DNA of 64,000 nt from positions 2,767,001-2,831,000 of the forward strand of contig CP065012.1 of assembly GCA_016699815.1 (NCBI GenBank), written 5' to 3'. The notes under the pieces are model-generated. The model had not been told where the DNA came from and ran no database searches. It saw nothing but the letters and a program-made list of their open reading frames with translations. Source of the stretch: Chitinophagaceae bacterium. GTDB taxonomy: Bacteria; Bacteroidota; Bacteroidia; Chitinophagales; Chitinophagaceae. Shown here one piece after another: positions 54,987-63,950 of this stretch. The translations under genes and the position numbers were made by a program. Within the stretch, counting starts at the first letter, position 1; each line of letters opens with the position of its first letter.

Positions 54987-56832
54987 GCTTCAAATTTTTG
55001 TGTAGCTTAGCTCTTATACAACTGGGATGATTTTAAAAAAAGCGAGTACCAGTTGTGATTTGCTTTCAAATTTTTGTGTAGCTTAGCTCTTATACAACCG
55101 GCTTCAACGGTAAAAGAGCCTTCAAATGTTGTGATTTGCTTTCAAATTTTTGTGTAGCTTAGCTCTTATACAACGGTAGACCATAAAGGGAACAGAAAAA
55201 GGTTGTTGTGATTTGCTTTCAAATTTTTGTGTAGCTTAGCTCTTATACAACTTTAACAGCAAGGCTTAATACCCTTGAAGCGTTGTGATTTGCTTTCAAA
55301 TTTTTGTGTAGCTTAGCTCTTATACAACTCGTCTGAAATTTTACTATCAAATTCGGCAGTTGTGATTTGCTTTCAAATTTTTGTGTAGCTTAGCTCTTAT
55401 ACAACCAGTTCCAGATTGTGTTGGTTTAACACCGTGTTGTGATTTGCTTTCAAATTTTTGTGTAGCTTAGCTCTTATACAACATTATCCGATGTAACATA
55501 CCACTCTGCATTGTTGTGATTTGCTTTCAAATTTTTGTGTAGCTTAGCTCTTATACAACCACCACTCTTATCAATAGCAACGTTTAACGTTGTGATTTGC
55601 TTTCAAATTTTTGTGTAGCTTAGCTCTTATACAACCATCCAAGATTTGCACATCAGTTTTTTTAAGTTGTGATTTGCTTTCAAATTTTTGTGTAGCTTAG
55701 CTCTTATACAACTCCTCCTCTGTAGTTTTCGTTGGTACAGTAGTTGTGATTTGCTTTCAAATTTTTGTGTAGCTTAGCTCTTATACAACCTCATACAATC
55801 GGGCCTGCACATTACAGTAGTTGTGATTTGCTTTCAAATTTTTGTGTAGCTTAGCTCTTATACAACCGCCGGTTTTAAACTCCGTAGAGTTTTCTTGTTG
55901 TGATTTGCTTTCAAATTTTTGTGTAGCTTAGCTCTTATACAACTTTTATCTTGATGACATAGAGGGTATAACAGTTGTGATTTGCTTTCAAATTTTTGTG
56001 TAGCTTAGCTCTTATACAACTTTTTATCTGTACTATAACCAGGGTTTTTAGTTGTGATTTGCTTTCAAATTTTTGTGTAGCTTAGCTCTTATACAACGAA
56101 ACATCATGTCTGCCCTACCTTTGTAGGGTTGTGATTTGCTTTCAAATTTTTGTGTAGCTTAGCTCTTATACAACTATCACCTCTCGACCCTACCGATGTT
56201 CGACGTTGTGATTTGCTTTCAAATTTTTGTGTAGCTTAGCTCTTATACAACCACTACCGAAAGGAGGTATTACTTACGATTGTTGTGATTTGCTTTCAAA
56301 TTTTTGTGTAGCTTAGCTCTTATACAACGGGCTTTTTTACGCAAAACATTATTCCACTGTTGTGATTTGCTTTCAAATTTTTGTGTAGCTTAGCTCTTAT
56401 ACAACCTGCTTATGTAAATCTTGATTATACTTAATGTTGTGATTTGCTTTCAAATTTTTGTGTAGCTTAGCTCTTATACAACTTTAATCTTTGCCGGGTC
56501 ATCCATCCCACGGTTGTGATTTGCTTTCAAATTTTTGTGTAGCTTAGCTCTTATACAACTCAATTTATTGTCTGCATCCTCGCCCCTGGTTGTGATTTGC
56601 TTTCAAATTTTTGTGTAGCTTAGCTCTTATACAACCTATTTCGAAAGGTTGAGTATGGGGTTTATGTTGTGATTTGCTTTCAAATTTTTGTGTAGCTTAG
56701 CTCTTATACAACATCGGTAGGGCCACTGTTTGGAAGTGGTTGTGATTTGCTTTCAAATTTTGTGTAGCCCACCTTGATCCTTTTGGTTGTGATTTGCTTT
56801 CAAATTTTTGTGTAGCTTAGCTCTTATACAAC
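54987..56832 (+). CRISPR. Type II-C CRISPR array, 25 repeats of 47 bp
   Basis: The repeat is 47 bp, begins GTTGTGATTTGCTTTC and ends CTTAGCTCTTATACAAC; its ends GTTGT/ACAAC are complementary. Repeats 2-23 and 25 appear identical by eye. Repeat 1 (to 55022) lacks a proper first 13 bases. Repeat 24 (56739-56768) stops after GTAGC, lacks one T, and is followed by only 17 bases before repeat 25 (56786-56832). Spacers are mostly 30 bp, a few 29, and one 26 (56713-56738). The plus strand is the crRNA strand, because the first 13 bases of the repeat pair with the tracrRNA anti-repeat at 63951. The array therefore reads towards cas2. No spacer origin could be assigned without a search. Confidence 0.98.
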
Positions 56833-56880
56833 ACAATTTGGCTAAGCTACTGATTTTAATGCTTTTAGAGTAAGTTTTAC

Positions 56881-56917
56881 AAATAAAAAAATGGGTTTTA
56901 TGCCCATTTTTTTATTT
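56881..56917. terminator. Bidirectional terminator between array and cas2
   Basis: A 15-bp perfect stem (left arm 56881-56895 ending ATGGG, right arm 56903-56917 starting CCCAT) with a 7-base loop and A/T tracts on both sides. It can end both the array transcript from the left and the cas transcript from the right. Confidence 0.8.
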
Positions 56918-56925
56918 CTATACGG

Positions 56926-57261
56926 TTAAAATAATTCTAATTGCTGTACCTGTTGCGGAGCTTCTGCAAGTTCTTTTCCTCTATAAATTTCCATCATGCC
57001 AAACTGTTTATCGGTAATGCACATAATACCTATATGGCCCTTGGCGGGCAGTATTTTTTTTACTCTTTGTATATGCACTTCTGCATTTTCCCGGCTGGGG
57101 CAATGGCGCAGGTAAATGCTAAACTGGAACATAGTGAAGCCGTCGGCCAATATATCTTTACGGAATTTTGTGTAAATTTTACGGTCTTTCTTAGTTTCGG
57201 TAGGCAGGTCAAAAAATACTAGTACCCACATAATTCGATAAGCATTTAACCGGTTAAACAT
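56926..57261 (-). CDS. cas2: CRISPR-associated endoribonuclease/adaptation protein Cas2
   Basis: A 111-residue Cas2, which bridges Cas1 dimers in the spacer-acquisition complex. The ferredoxin-like fold is indicated by MWVLVFFDLPTETKKDRKIY (with the conserved Asp of strand 1) and FTMFQFSIYLRHCPSRENAE. The start at 57261 gives NAYRIMW before the first strand, a form usual in II-C Cas2 of this phylum. It is the last gene of the cas operon, 48 bp after cas1, and its stop is 8 bp from the bidirectional terminator. Confidence 0.95.
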   Translation of the reverse strand: MFNRLNAYRIMWVLVFFDLPTETKKDRKIYTKFRKDILADGFTMFQFSIYLRHCPSRENAEVHIQRVKKILPAKGHIGIMCITDKQFGMMEIYRGKELAEAPQQVQQLELF

Positions 57262-57309
57262 TTTTATTTACCTGTTTTGCACAACTTTTAAGCTGTTGCG
57301 CCCAATTTT

Positions 57310-58212
57310 TTATAAGTCAAACTCTGGATATAAAATTTTGCGCACATTGCCTTCATAGCATTTGGCTAAGCTGGCAGTAGTTCGTTGTACCGCATTCATC
57401 ATAGGGCTTTTTTTTCCATCAATTTTTACGTCCATTGCCGGTATTTCCAGCAGGCTTTTTTTAATGGAGGGCGACATTTCCAAATATGCGCCATTGTTGC
57501 GCATAATTTGAAAAACTACATAATCTACAAAAGGCCGGTAAGGTTCCATTACATCATCGGCAAGGCAGTAGGCATTATATTGGTTGCGATGATGAATACC
57601 AAGCGTAGGCAACAAGCCGCTGGCTACGAGGCTGCGGGCCAGCATTGCCCTTAATATTGCATAGCCATAGTTGAGCAGGTTATTTGGCGGCGGCCCGTGC
57701 CGTTCCCGCCTAAATGATAATGTCCCCGGAAAAACTCTTTTCCAGTAATATGCCGCTGCCTGGGCTTCGGCATTATCGCTATCGCCACTTTTTACCGAGG
57801 ATGCCAGGTTTAACAATAATTGCGTTTCTGCTCTTTGAAAGCCAAGCATGCCTGCCTGGTTTTGAATTTTGGCAGCAATGGTTTGTTGCCATAATTGCTT
57901 TTTTAAGGGCAGGCTGGCTTCGGTTTGTATTTGAAACATTTTGCTTTGAAGAGAATTGCCGTCTAAGGTAAGCAGCATACCGGTAGGGTGGTGGGTTTCA
58001 TCGCAGGTAATTACTGCGGTGTTATTGGCCAAAAGTTTTGAAAGTAAAGACTGGGTGATGGTGATTTGCCGGTGGTCCAATATCAATATGCCAATATCTT
58101 CAATAGGAATAGATTTAGGCTGGGCAACTTCATTTTGCAGTTGCACTACTAATTGTTCATTTTCGGTTTTAAGGTAAGCCGGGTTGCCAAAATAAAGAGT
58201 GCGTTTTATCAT
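57310..58212 (-). CDS. cas1: CRISPR-associated integrase Cas1
   Basis: A 300-residue type II Cas1, the integrase that inserts spacers. The start at 58212 (MIKRTLYFGNPAYLKTE) is the family's normal beginning; the frame from 58251 adds 13 residues. The metal-binding residues are the Glu in NAEAQAAAYYWKRVFPG, the His in TLGIHHRNQYN and the acidic residue in DDVMEPYRPFVDYVV. It lies between the nucleotidyltransferase gene and cas2 on one strand. No csn2 or cas4 is present, which assigns the locus to II-C. Confidence 0.96.
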   Translation of the reverse strand: MIKRTLYFGNPAYLKTENEQLVVQLQNEVAQPKSIPIEDIGILILDHRQITITQSLLSKLLANNTAVITCDETHHPTGMLLTLDGNSLQSKMFQIQTEASLPLKKQLWQQTIAAKIQNQAGMLGFQRAETQLLLNLASSVKSGDSDNAEAQAAAYYWKRVFPGTLSFRRERHGPPPNNLLNYGYAILRAMLARSLVASGLLPTLGIHHRNQYNAYCLADDVMEPYRPFVDYVVFQIMRNNGAYLEMSPSIKKSLLEIPAMDVKIDGKKSPMMNAVQRTTASLAKCYEGNVRKILYPEFDL

Positions 58213-58271
58213 ATAGTGCGCATTCGGTTTTTTAACTGAGACATATAGCAATGCCTCAAAATTACTTACAC

Positions 58272-58757
58272 CTATTTTATTTTATTTTTCAACCGTATAA
58301 TTTTTTCTAAATACTCTACATCTGCCAGATCTTTTGTACGACCTGACGATTTTTTATTTTGAATAAGGCTGTTGAAATGTATAACGGGCAGACTGAAGCC
58401 ATCAATATCTGCCATTGTTTTTTGTGCAAAAGCATTTGGAAATGCTACTCCTGAAATATGCGTCAAAAATTCTGTTTTATCCGGCTGACTATTACTGCCA
58501 ATATGAAATTTTTGGGCTTTTGTAAAATCCCAGCTTCTTATAGTGTGGATGCCTTCATCGTCAAATCCTAAAGCAGTAAATGCCTGTAGCAACATTTCTT
58601 TATTCTCATTAGATGGTTCTAACCAAATATCCATGTCTCCGGTTGTACGATGATATCCATAATAATTTACCGCATAGCCGCCAATAAGCATAAAATTTAC
58701 CCGGTGCTTTAAAAGTGCAGCCAGGATTTCATGGTGTTCTTTAAAAAAAATATTCAT
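58272..58757 (-). CDS. Nucleotidyltransferase-fold protein inside the cas operon
   Basis: A 161-residue soluble protein of the DNA polymerase beta-type nucleotidyltransferase superfamily, closest in pattern to the AbiEii/DUF6036-like proteins. The fold signature is LIGGYAVNYYGYHRTTGDMD: the GG pair at residues 26-27 and the metal-binding aspartates D41 and D43. The C-terminal part has SSGRTKDLADVEYLEKIIRL, the usual lysine-aspartate motif of the family. It starts 2 bp after the cas9 stop and ends about 59 bp before cas1, so it is cotranscribed with the cas genes. No HEPN or AbiEi partner gene is present. It could be an unrelated toxin-like passenger or an accessory Cas protein; the sequence cannot decide. 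Confidence 0.85.
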   Translation of the reverse strand: MNIFFKEHHEILAALLKHRVNFMLIGGYAVNYYGYHRTTGDMDIWLEPSNENKEMLLQAFTALGFDDEGIHTIRSWDFTKAQKFHIGSNSQPDKTEFLTHISGVAFPNAFAQKTMADIDGFSLPVIHFNSLIQNKKSSGRTKDLADVEYLEKIIRLKNKIK

Positions 58758-58759
58758 AG

Positions 58760-61700
58760 CTATTCATCAAATTTTAGTTTACGATCGGGGGCGTTCATTT
58801 CAGATTCATGCTTGAATCCAAATGCGTTTAGTGTCAATTCTTTTAAAGCTTTGAGCCGCTCTATTGGTGGCATGGCAGCGTAATAGGCCAACTGATCATC
58901 TTCCATTGCTTCAAAGGAATTAAAGCTTTTTAATGTCCAGTTTCTTTTGGTATAGCTCACTTCCGGTTCGGATACCGCATTATTGTTTGTAGTTGAAGAA
59001 GTTTGGTAACTACCTGTTTTTGAGATGTTGCCGAGCCGGTCTATTTTTAGTTTGATGCAAACATCAATTATTTTAATGCCATCATCACTTTTTTCACTTA
59101 AATTTTGACTGCCGTATTCTCCTGTTTTCGAATCGCTATCATAAGAAATAATTAAATCAGATATTCTTGATTTAAGAAAATAGCATTGCTTGCCCGTTGA
59201 TTTCCGCATAACATAAACTCTTTCGGAAATTTCCTTTTTATTAATCCAATTAATTTCTTTTTTACCTTCAATCTCTTCTTTTGTTGGCACATAAACTAAA
59301 TCCCCTGGTGAAAGAATAATTTTATCAAATCCATCTCTATCTTCTGCAATAGGGTCGCCTTTTACAATTTTTTCGATTGCTTTGTGTGTAGCAATAGACC
59401 TATAATCGGTGCGTTTTTTGATTTTTGGATTTTCGTACATTATGAAGTATGCCATTGCTCCCTTGTCTGTTTCATAAAAACCACCGTTAAACATATCTTC
59501 AATATCTACTGTTCCATCTAATCGAGTAATAGATTTAATCTCTTTCCCAATTTTAGGATTCTCTATTGCTTTCTTGTTTAATTTTTCAAGCCCTTCTGCA
59601 TTAAATGCTTCTTTAGGTACATTGTTGTACTCTAAAATATGGTCCAGCATCAATAAGTTAAAGGCACTTGTTTTCCTGTTTGGTGAAATGGTAAGATCCG
59701 CATCTGTAATGATTAGTTGTTTCTCATTGGGAAGTGAGTCGAAATAGTTTTTGTTAATGAATGAGAAATAAGGAAAATCATTTTTCATTTTTTCAATCGT
59801 TAGTTTTTCTACGTAATCTTTTTTAGTTAAATCCATTCGTTTAGTTTTATAAGGAATAAAGTGTGCAACTTCTATGGCTTCGTATTCTTTTTCAGCTAAT
59901 TGATAAAGGGTTTTGTATTGTGGTTTCCCTTTCTTGTTGACTTTTCCTGTTTCAATTTTCTTGCTGTTCTTAGTTAGATACTCTTCTATTTCGTTAATCA
60001 ATGAATCTTTTTCATCAATACCTGAGTTACAGCGTTTGATTAGCTCTTTTATGATTTGCCTAGCATATTGGTCATAAACATAAGATGCTGTTTTTCTTTT
60101 TTCTAAGTCTTTATCAATTAACTGCCGTTCAATTTCAATTTCAAATGCGTCTTTAACGGGAACCATTTTTGTTTCCTTGAGTTGGATCACCCCCAATGGT
60201 TCTTTAAACATAGACCGTCTAACTGCCATCCATTTAGCATTCTGTTTTTGTTCTTTAAAAATCTTTTTAGGTTGCTTTTCGCTTTCTGTTTTCCATGAAG
60301 CAGTCCGATTGGTTGGTGTGGAAATAATTTTATTACTTGTTTTAAAGGTAACAATCGTTTCTTCTAATTTATCCTTTGCTTGTTTTGTGAAACCATCCCA
60401 TGGCTGTTTAAAATCCCTGATTTTGCTTTTTACTAAGGTTCGCTTGAAATTTTTTATTTCTTCGTCTGTATCTGCCGCACTTAATGTGTTTAGGTAACGA
60501 ATGTGTTCTCTCGTGGTCGCTGCAATAATTAAAGCATCTAAGGCATGATGACGATGGTCAATGCGCTTTAAATCTAATTTCTCATTTTCTTTTACATTAA
60601 AATGAATTACAGGATTATTATGTTCGTCTTTATCATGTACGATATAATTATTCCCTGTTATTTTCTCTAATCGTTCAAAGCGAGGTTGCATTAATTCTTT
60701 CCAGACCCTGTTTAGCCCCCAATTATTTTTAAGTTCGGAAGTAATCATTCCTCCGGTGAAAAGAATCCCATTTTCATTTTTTGCAACGGGTGCAAGTAAC
60801 TCAGATAATTTCCTGCCAATGTAGCGGGTGTCGTTTAATTGCCTTTCAACAAAATCTTCGGGTACTTCTGTAGCCAATAGATTCTTACGTTTTGCTTTTT
60901 GAAATTTGAATACGTCTTTACAATAAACGTCGTATTCTTCATAGGTAAATAACTTATACTCCGTGTCTCCGTATTTGCATTTCCCTTTGCTATCAGCAAT
61001 AAAATTTGCAGCAAGTTGTTTGTCCTTGGCTTTATTTACTCCCCATTCAGCAATAACTAAGTTGTTAAAGCTGTCATTCTTCATCTTTGAACGAGGGATA
61101 ATATGTTCAATCTCATATTGATTAATATCAAAGAGCTTGCTAAGCGGAATTATTTTACCGGTATATGGAGATCGGCAATGTTGGCTTAACCAAAGTGCAT
61201 ATTTTTTTATTTCGCCTGTCGTGGGTATATATTCCTTATTATCCTTCTTCTCCTTTTCCAATAAGTCTTTAAATTCTTTTTCTGTGCCTTTTGATAAGCT
61301 ACGCCATATTCTAAACTTCTCAATATCCGCTGGGCTTTCTGGGTTTGGCGTAACTTCAAACTTCACATCTTCGATTTCAGTACCCTCTTTATATTGGTGA
61401 AAACCGTTATTTATCAATTCATAAAGCAACTTCTTAATCCGTTGCTTTTCAGTGAAGTTTTTATCCTGAGCTTTTGAAATTTTATCTCTTTCATCACTAT
61501 TGTTTTTTAAGTTCCTTCCTAATTCAATATGAATTTCATCTATCTCCCCATATTTTTTCCATATTTCCCTAACTAAAAACATGGTTTCCTTTACAACTTG
61601 CTCTACTATTGGGTTGCGTAAACTGTTGTTAGGTATTTCTCTTTGTATGTACTTACCAAATTCTTCAATAGAATTAATTACGGCTTTATCTTTTTCTGAG

Positions 61701-63925
61701 TGCTTATCATAAATTAAGTAACCTGCCTGATAGGTGTTTAAGCCTTTGGCTAAATCAGTTTTTTCAATAAAACTTTTTAGTACTTGTTTTTGCACATCGT
61801 CATCAGCAATTTCTGATATTCTCTTAATGCTGTGGTTGATGTCATCCAATCGTTGTTTAATCTGCGTTGCCCTTTCTTTTATTGTAGGAGTAATATCTTG
61901 CTCGTTCCAATATTTCTCGCAACGCATTACAGGTAGCATTTTTTTAATTGCACAGGTGGAGAAGGAGCCATATTCCTTTTTGAGTTCTGATAGCTTAGTG
62001 AATAGCTCAATAACTTTTTCTTTGTTAGAGTTATCAGGTAAAAGTTTGTTTAAAGCAGTAGTTATACCTTTCCTTGATTTTTCTTCATCTGAGGAGGTTA
62101 TGGAATAATCTATATGCCATAACTTCATTAGCTTTTCTTTGTCATTCACAATTTCTTTTCCATCAAATTCGGCTTTATCGAAAAGAGAACGATAACGAGA
62201 AAGCGTTTCATTTCCTTTTAGTTCATCACGCCTTGCAAAAAGATTGATCCTATGAGAATGTATTTTTTCTTTCTTGTCAATATCAAGTTTGATGTTTGAA
62301 TTGGGATGATTTTCTTTGAGAAGAGTAAGTATTCTTTTTTCATTAACAGTTGCTCTGGAGTTAAATAAATCAAATAGCTTTTCTTTTATCTCATCATTAA
62401 CGAAAGAAGCAGTTACATCTACATCTAATTTTGTTTTTCCATCTACTTTTACTTCTCTTTCTAAAACTCGTATGTTGTGTATATCTTGCCAAATTCTGAA
62501 CTCCTGAAATAGGGGAGAAGAACGAGGAATACATTTTAATCCATAATATTCGCCATCAATACCTTTTCTCTTCTCATAGCGACATTCACTAATGGAATTT
62601 TTTTGCGATTTTAATTCTCTTTGGTAATAAATAATATCATCGCTTATGATGTGTAATAAGTCATGCTTTTGGAATTCAGATAACTTAGGCATATTATTTT
62701 TAGCCTGTGTGGGATAAAGCACTTCTGCCAATTTTGTGAGTGTTGCGTTAGCAGCATTAAATTTGTTGAGTTCTTTATTTAATTCACATTGTTTTTCCCA
62801 AATAGCATCTAATTCATTTTTATAGCGCCATCTGTAAACAGGATATTGACGAGCCTTAAAATTTCGGTTTGCTTTATATGCCTCTTTAATTTGATTGTAA
62901 AAGTATTCTCCAGGATGTTGGTTTCCTTCCTGCATTTTTTCACTCAAGGCAGTTGTACAAAGTGCCCAATCATCGTTTGTAGGTAATTGTGGTTTGAGTT
63001 GAGTAAGTTTTCCGTCTTTATCAACCTTATGAGTAACTAAAAATGTAAATTCCTTTTTTTCAATTTCTTTGTTCTTGTCGTCTTTATCATCTGCCCATTT
63101 TGGTTTTTCTTTTCTTGATTCTTCCCAAGTTTTCATCCTTTGGTCTTCTGCTTCAATGGCATAAGTATTTGATACGACATAGCCTTTCTTATCTTTTTTT
63201 TCTTCTTTAAATGTTACCGATTTTATTTTTGTAATAACTACAAATTGTGTTTCGATACCTTCTTCACCCCATTCTTTTTTGTTATTCTTTTCTATGAATT
63301 CATTATATGGAAGAACATTTGTTGTTTTTAAATCTTTTCTGCTGCTCTTGAACCCCCTACGCTGGTTAAGCATATAAATAACTCGAACTAATTCATGAAT
63401 TGTAATCTTCGTGGTAAGAGCTTTTTTTCGCAGATAATAAATAATCCAGTCTTCGGGGACTATGCTTTTACCTTTTTTACTTTTCTTACCATCAATACCT
63501 AATTCTTTTTCAAATTCAGAAATGGTTTCACCTGAAAAGGGTAAGTAATCGCTGATTTTTAGGGAGTAGCCATTTTCGTTTATGTTCTTGTTAAATTGTT
63601 TTGAATCATCTAATGGAAAATTTTCATCAAGCCAACCTAATGCTTTAAAAACTTTTATAAGTCGTGTTCTTCGTAACTTATATCTGTGTTTTAATCTTCT
63701 TGCGCCACGTTTACTCCTTCGAAATGCTGCTTTTGTTTCTGCTTGTGCGCCACTTTCAAATTTTTGCAAGTAATCACCATCGGTTGGAATGATTCTACTG
63801 CCTATCCATGCAATGTTTCCTTCTTTCCCATAATCAGAAAATTCTTTTGGTATGTTAATTAATGCAGCCCCAATAGAGTTGGTTCCAATATCCAACCCTA
63901 GAATTTTTTTCATTTTGTTTTCCAT
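58760..63925 (-). CDS. cas9: Very large type II-C Cas9 nuclease
   Basis: A 1721-residue RNA-guided DNA nuclease, longer than the roughly 1000-1500 residues common in II-C. RuvC-I has D12 (ILGLDIGTNSIG). The arginine-rich bridge helix is at residues 66-95 (RRSKRGARRLKHRYKLRRTR). RuvC-II has E801 (IHIELGRNLKNN). The HNH domain has H941 (YEIEHIIPRSKMKND) with N964 in GVNKAK. RuvC-III has H1127 and D1130 (HHALDALIIAATT). All catalytic positions are intact. The REC region between bridge helix and RuvC-II is about 700 residues, and the part after RuvC-III, with the PAM-interacting domain, is about 590, so both are enlarged. It heads the cas operon; the frame is unbroken. Confidence 0.97.
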   Translation of the reverse strand: MENKMKKILGLDIGTNSIGAALINIPKEFSDYGKEGNIAWIGSRIIPTDGDYLQKFESGAQAETKAAFRRSKRGARRLKHRYKLRRTRLIKVFKALGWLDENFPLDDSKQFNKNINENGYSLKISDYLPFSGETISEFEKELGIDGKKSKKGKSIVPEDWIIYYLRKKALTTKITIHELVRVIYMLNQRRGFKSSRKDLKTTNVLPYNEFIEKNNKKEWGEEGIETQFVVITKIKSVTFKEEKKDKKGYVVSNTYAIEAEDQRMKTWEESRKEKPKWADDKDDKNKEIEKKEFTFLVTHKVDKDGKLTQLKPQLPTNDDWALCTTALSEKMQEGNQHPGEYFYNQIKEAYKANRNFKARQYPVYRWRYKNELDAIWEKQCELNKELNKFNAANATLTKLAEVLYPTQAKNNMPKLSEFQKHDLLHIISDDIIYYQRELKSQKNSISECRYEKRKGIDGEYYGLKCIPRSSPLFQEFRIWQDIHNIRVLEREVKVDGKTKLDVDVTASFVNDEIKEKLFDLFNSRATVNEKRILTLLKENHPNSNIKLDIDKKEKIHSHRINLFARRDELKGNETLSRYRSLFDKAEFDGKEIVNDKEKLMKLWHIDYSITSSDEEKSRKGITTALNKLLPDNSNKEKVIELFTKLSELKKEYGSFSTCAIKKMLPVMRCEKYWNEQDITPTIKERATQIKQRLDDINHSIKRISEIADDDVQKQVLKSFIEKTDLAKGLNTYQAGYLIYDKHSEKDKAVINSIEEFGKYIQREIPNNSLRNPIVEQVVKETMFLVREIWKKYGEIDEIHIELGRNLKNNSDERDKISKAQDKNFTEKQRIKKLLYELINNGFHQYKEGTEIEDVKFEVTPNPESPADIEKFRIWRSLSKGTEKEFKDLLEKEKKDNKEYIPTTGEIKKYALWLSQHCRSPYTGKIIPLSKLFDINQYEIEHIIPRSKMKNDSFNNLVIAEWGVNKAKDKQLAANFIADSKGKCKYGDTEYKLFTYEEYDVYCKDVFKFQKAKRKNLLATEVPEDFVERQLNDTRYIGRKLSELLAPVAKNENGILFTGGMITSELKNNWGLNRVWKELMQPRFERLEKITGNNYIVHDKDEHNNPVIHFNVKENEKLDLKRIDHRHHALDALIIAATTREHIRYLNTLSAADTDEEIKNFKRTLVKSKIRDFKQPWDGFTKQAKDKLEETIVTFKTSNKIISTPTNRTASWKTESEKQPKKIFKEQKQNAKWMAVRRSMFKEPLGVIQLKETKMVPVKDAFEIEIERQLIDKDLEKRKTASYVYDQYARQIIKELIKRCNSGIDEKDSLINEIEEYLTKNSKKIETGKVNKKGKPQYKTLYQLAEKEYEAIEVAHFIPYKTKRMDLTKKDYVEKLTIEKMKNDFPYFSFINKNYFDSLPNEKQLIITDADLTISPNRKTSAFNLLMLDHILEYNNVPKEAFNAEGLEKLNKKAIENPKIGKEIKSITRLDGTVDIEDMFNGGFYETDKGAMAYFIMYENPKIKKRTDYRSIATHKAIEKIVKGDPIAEDRDGFDKIILSPGDLVYVPTKEEIEGKKEINWINKKEISERVYVMRKSTGKQCYFLKSRISDLIISYDSDSKTGEYGSQNLSEKSDDGIKIIDVCIKLKIDRLGNISKTGSYQTSSTTNNNAVSEPEVSYTKRNWTLKSFNSFEAMEDDQLAYYAAMPPIERLKALKELTLNAFGFKHESEMNAPDRKLKFDE

Positions 63926-63940
63926 GTTTTTTTCTTTTTA

Positions 63941-63948
63941 TATATTTG
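63941..63948 (+). promoter_or_regulatory. -7 promoter element of tracrRNA
   Basis: TATATTTG fits TAnnTTTG exactly and is immediately upstream of the anti-repeat. A TTTG at 63914-63917 could be the -33 box, though the 23-bp gap is longer than usual. The promoter lies between the cas9 ATG and the tracrRNA and points away from cas9. Confidence 0.6.
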
Positions 63949-63950
63949 CA

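Noticed and set aside
55052..56832. A promoter inside each CRISPR repeat
   Set aside because: The repeat has TTTG and TAGCTTAG, but the latter is not TAnnTTTG and the spacing is 16 bp, so the Bacteroidota consensus is not met; only experiment could show it.
58272..58757. A complete AbiE-type toxin-antitoxin pair
   Set aside because: Only the nucleotidyltransferase is present; no AbiEi-like or HEPN partner gene adjoins it.
54987..63925. Type II-A or II-B assignment of the CRISPR locus
   Set aside because: Neither csn2 nor cas4 is present, and the tracrRNA form and cas gene order fit II-C.
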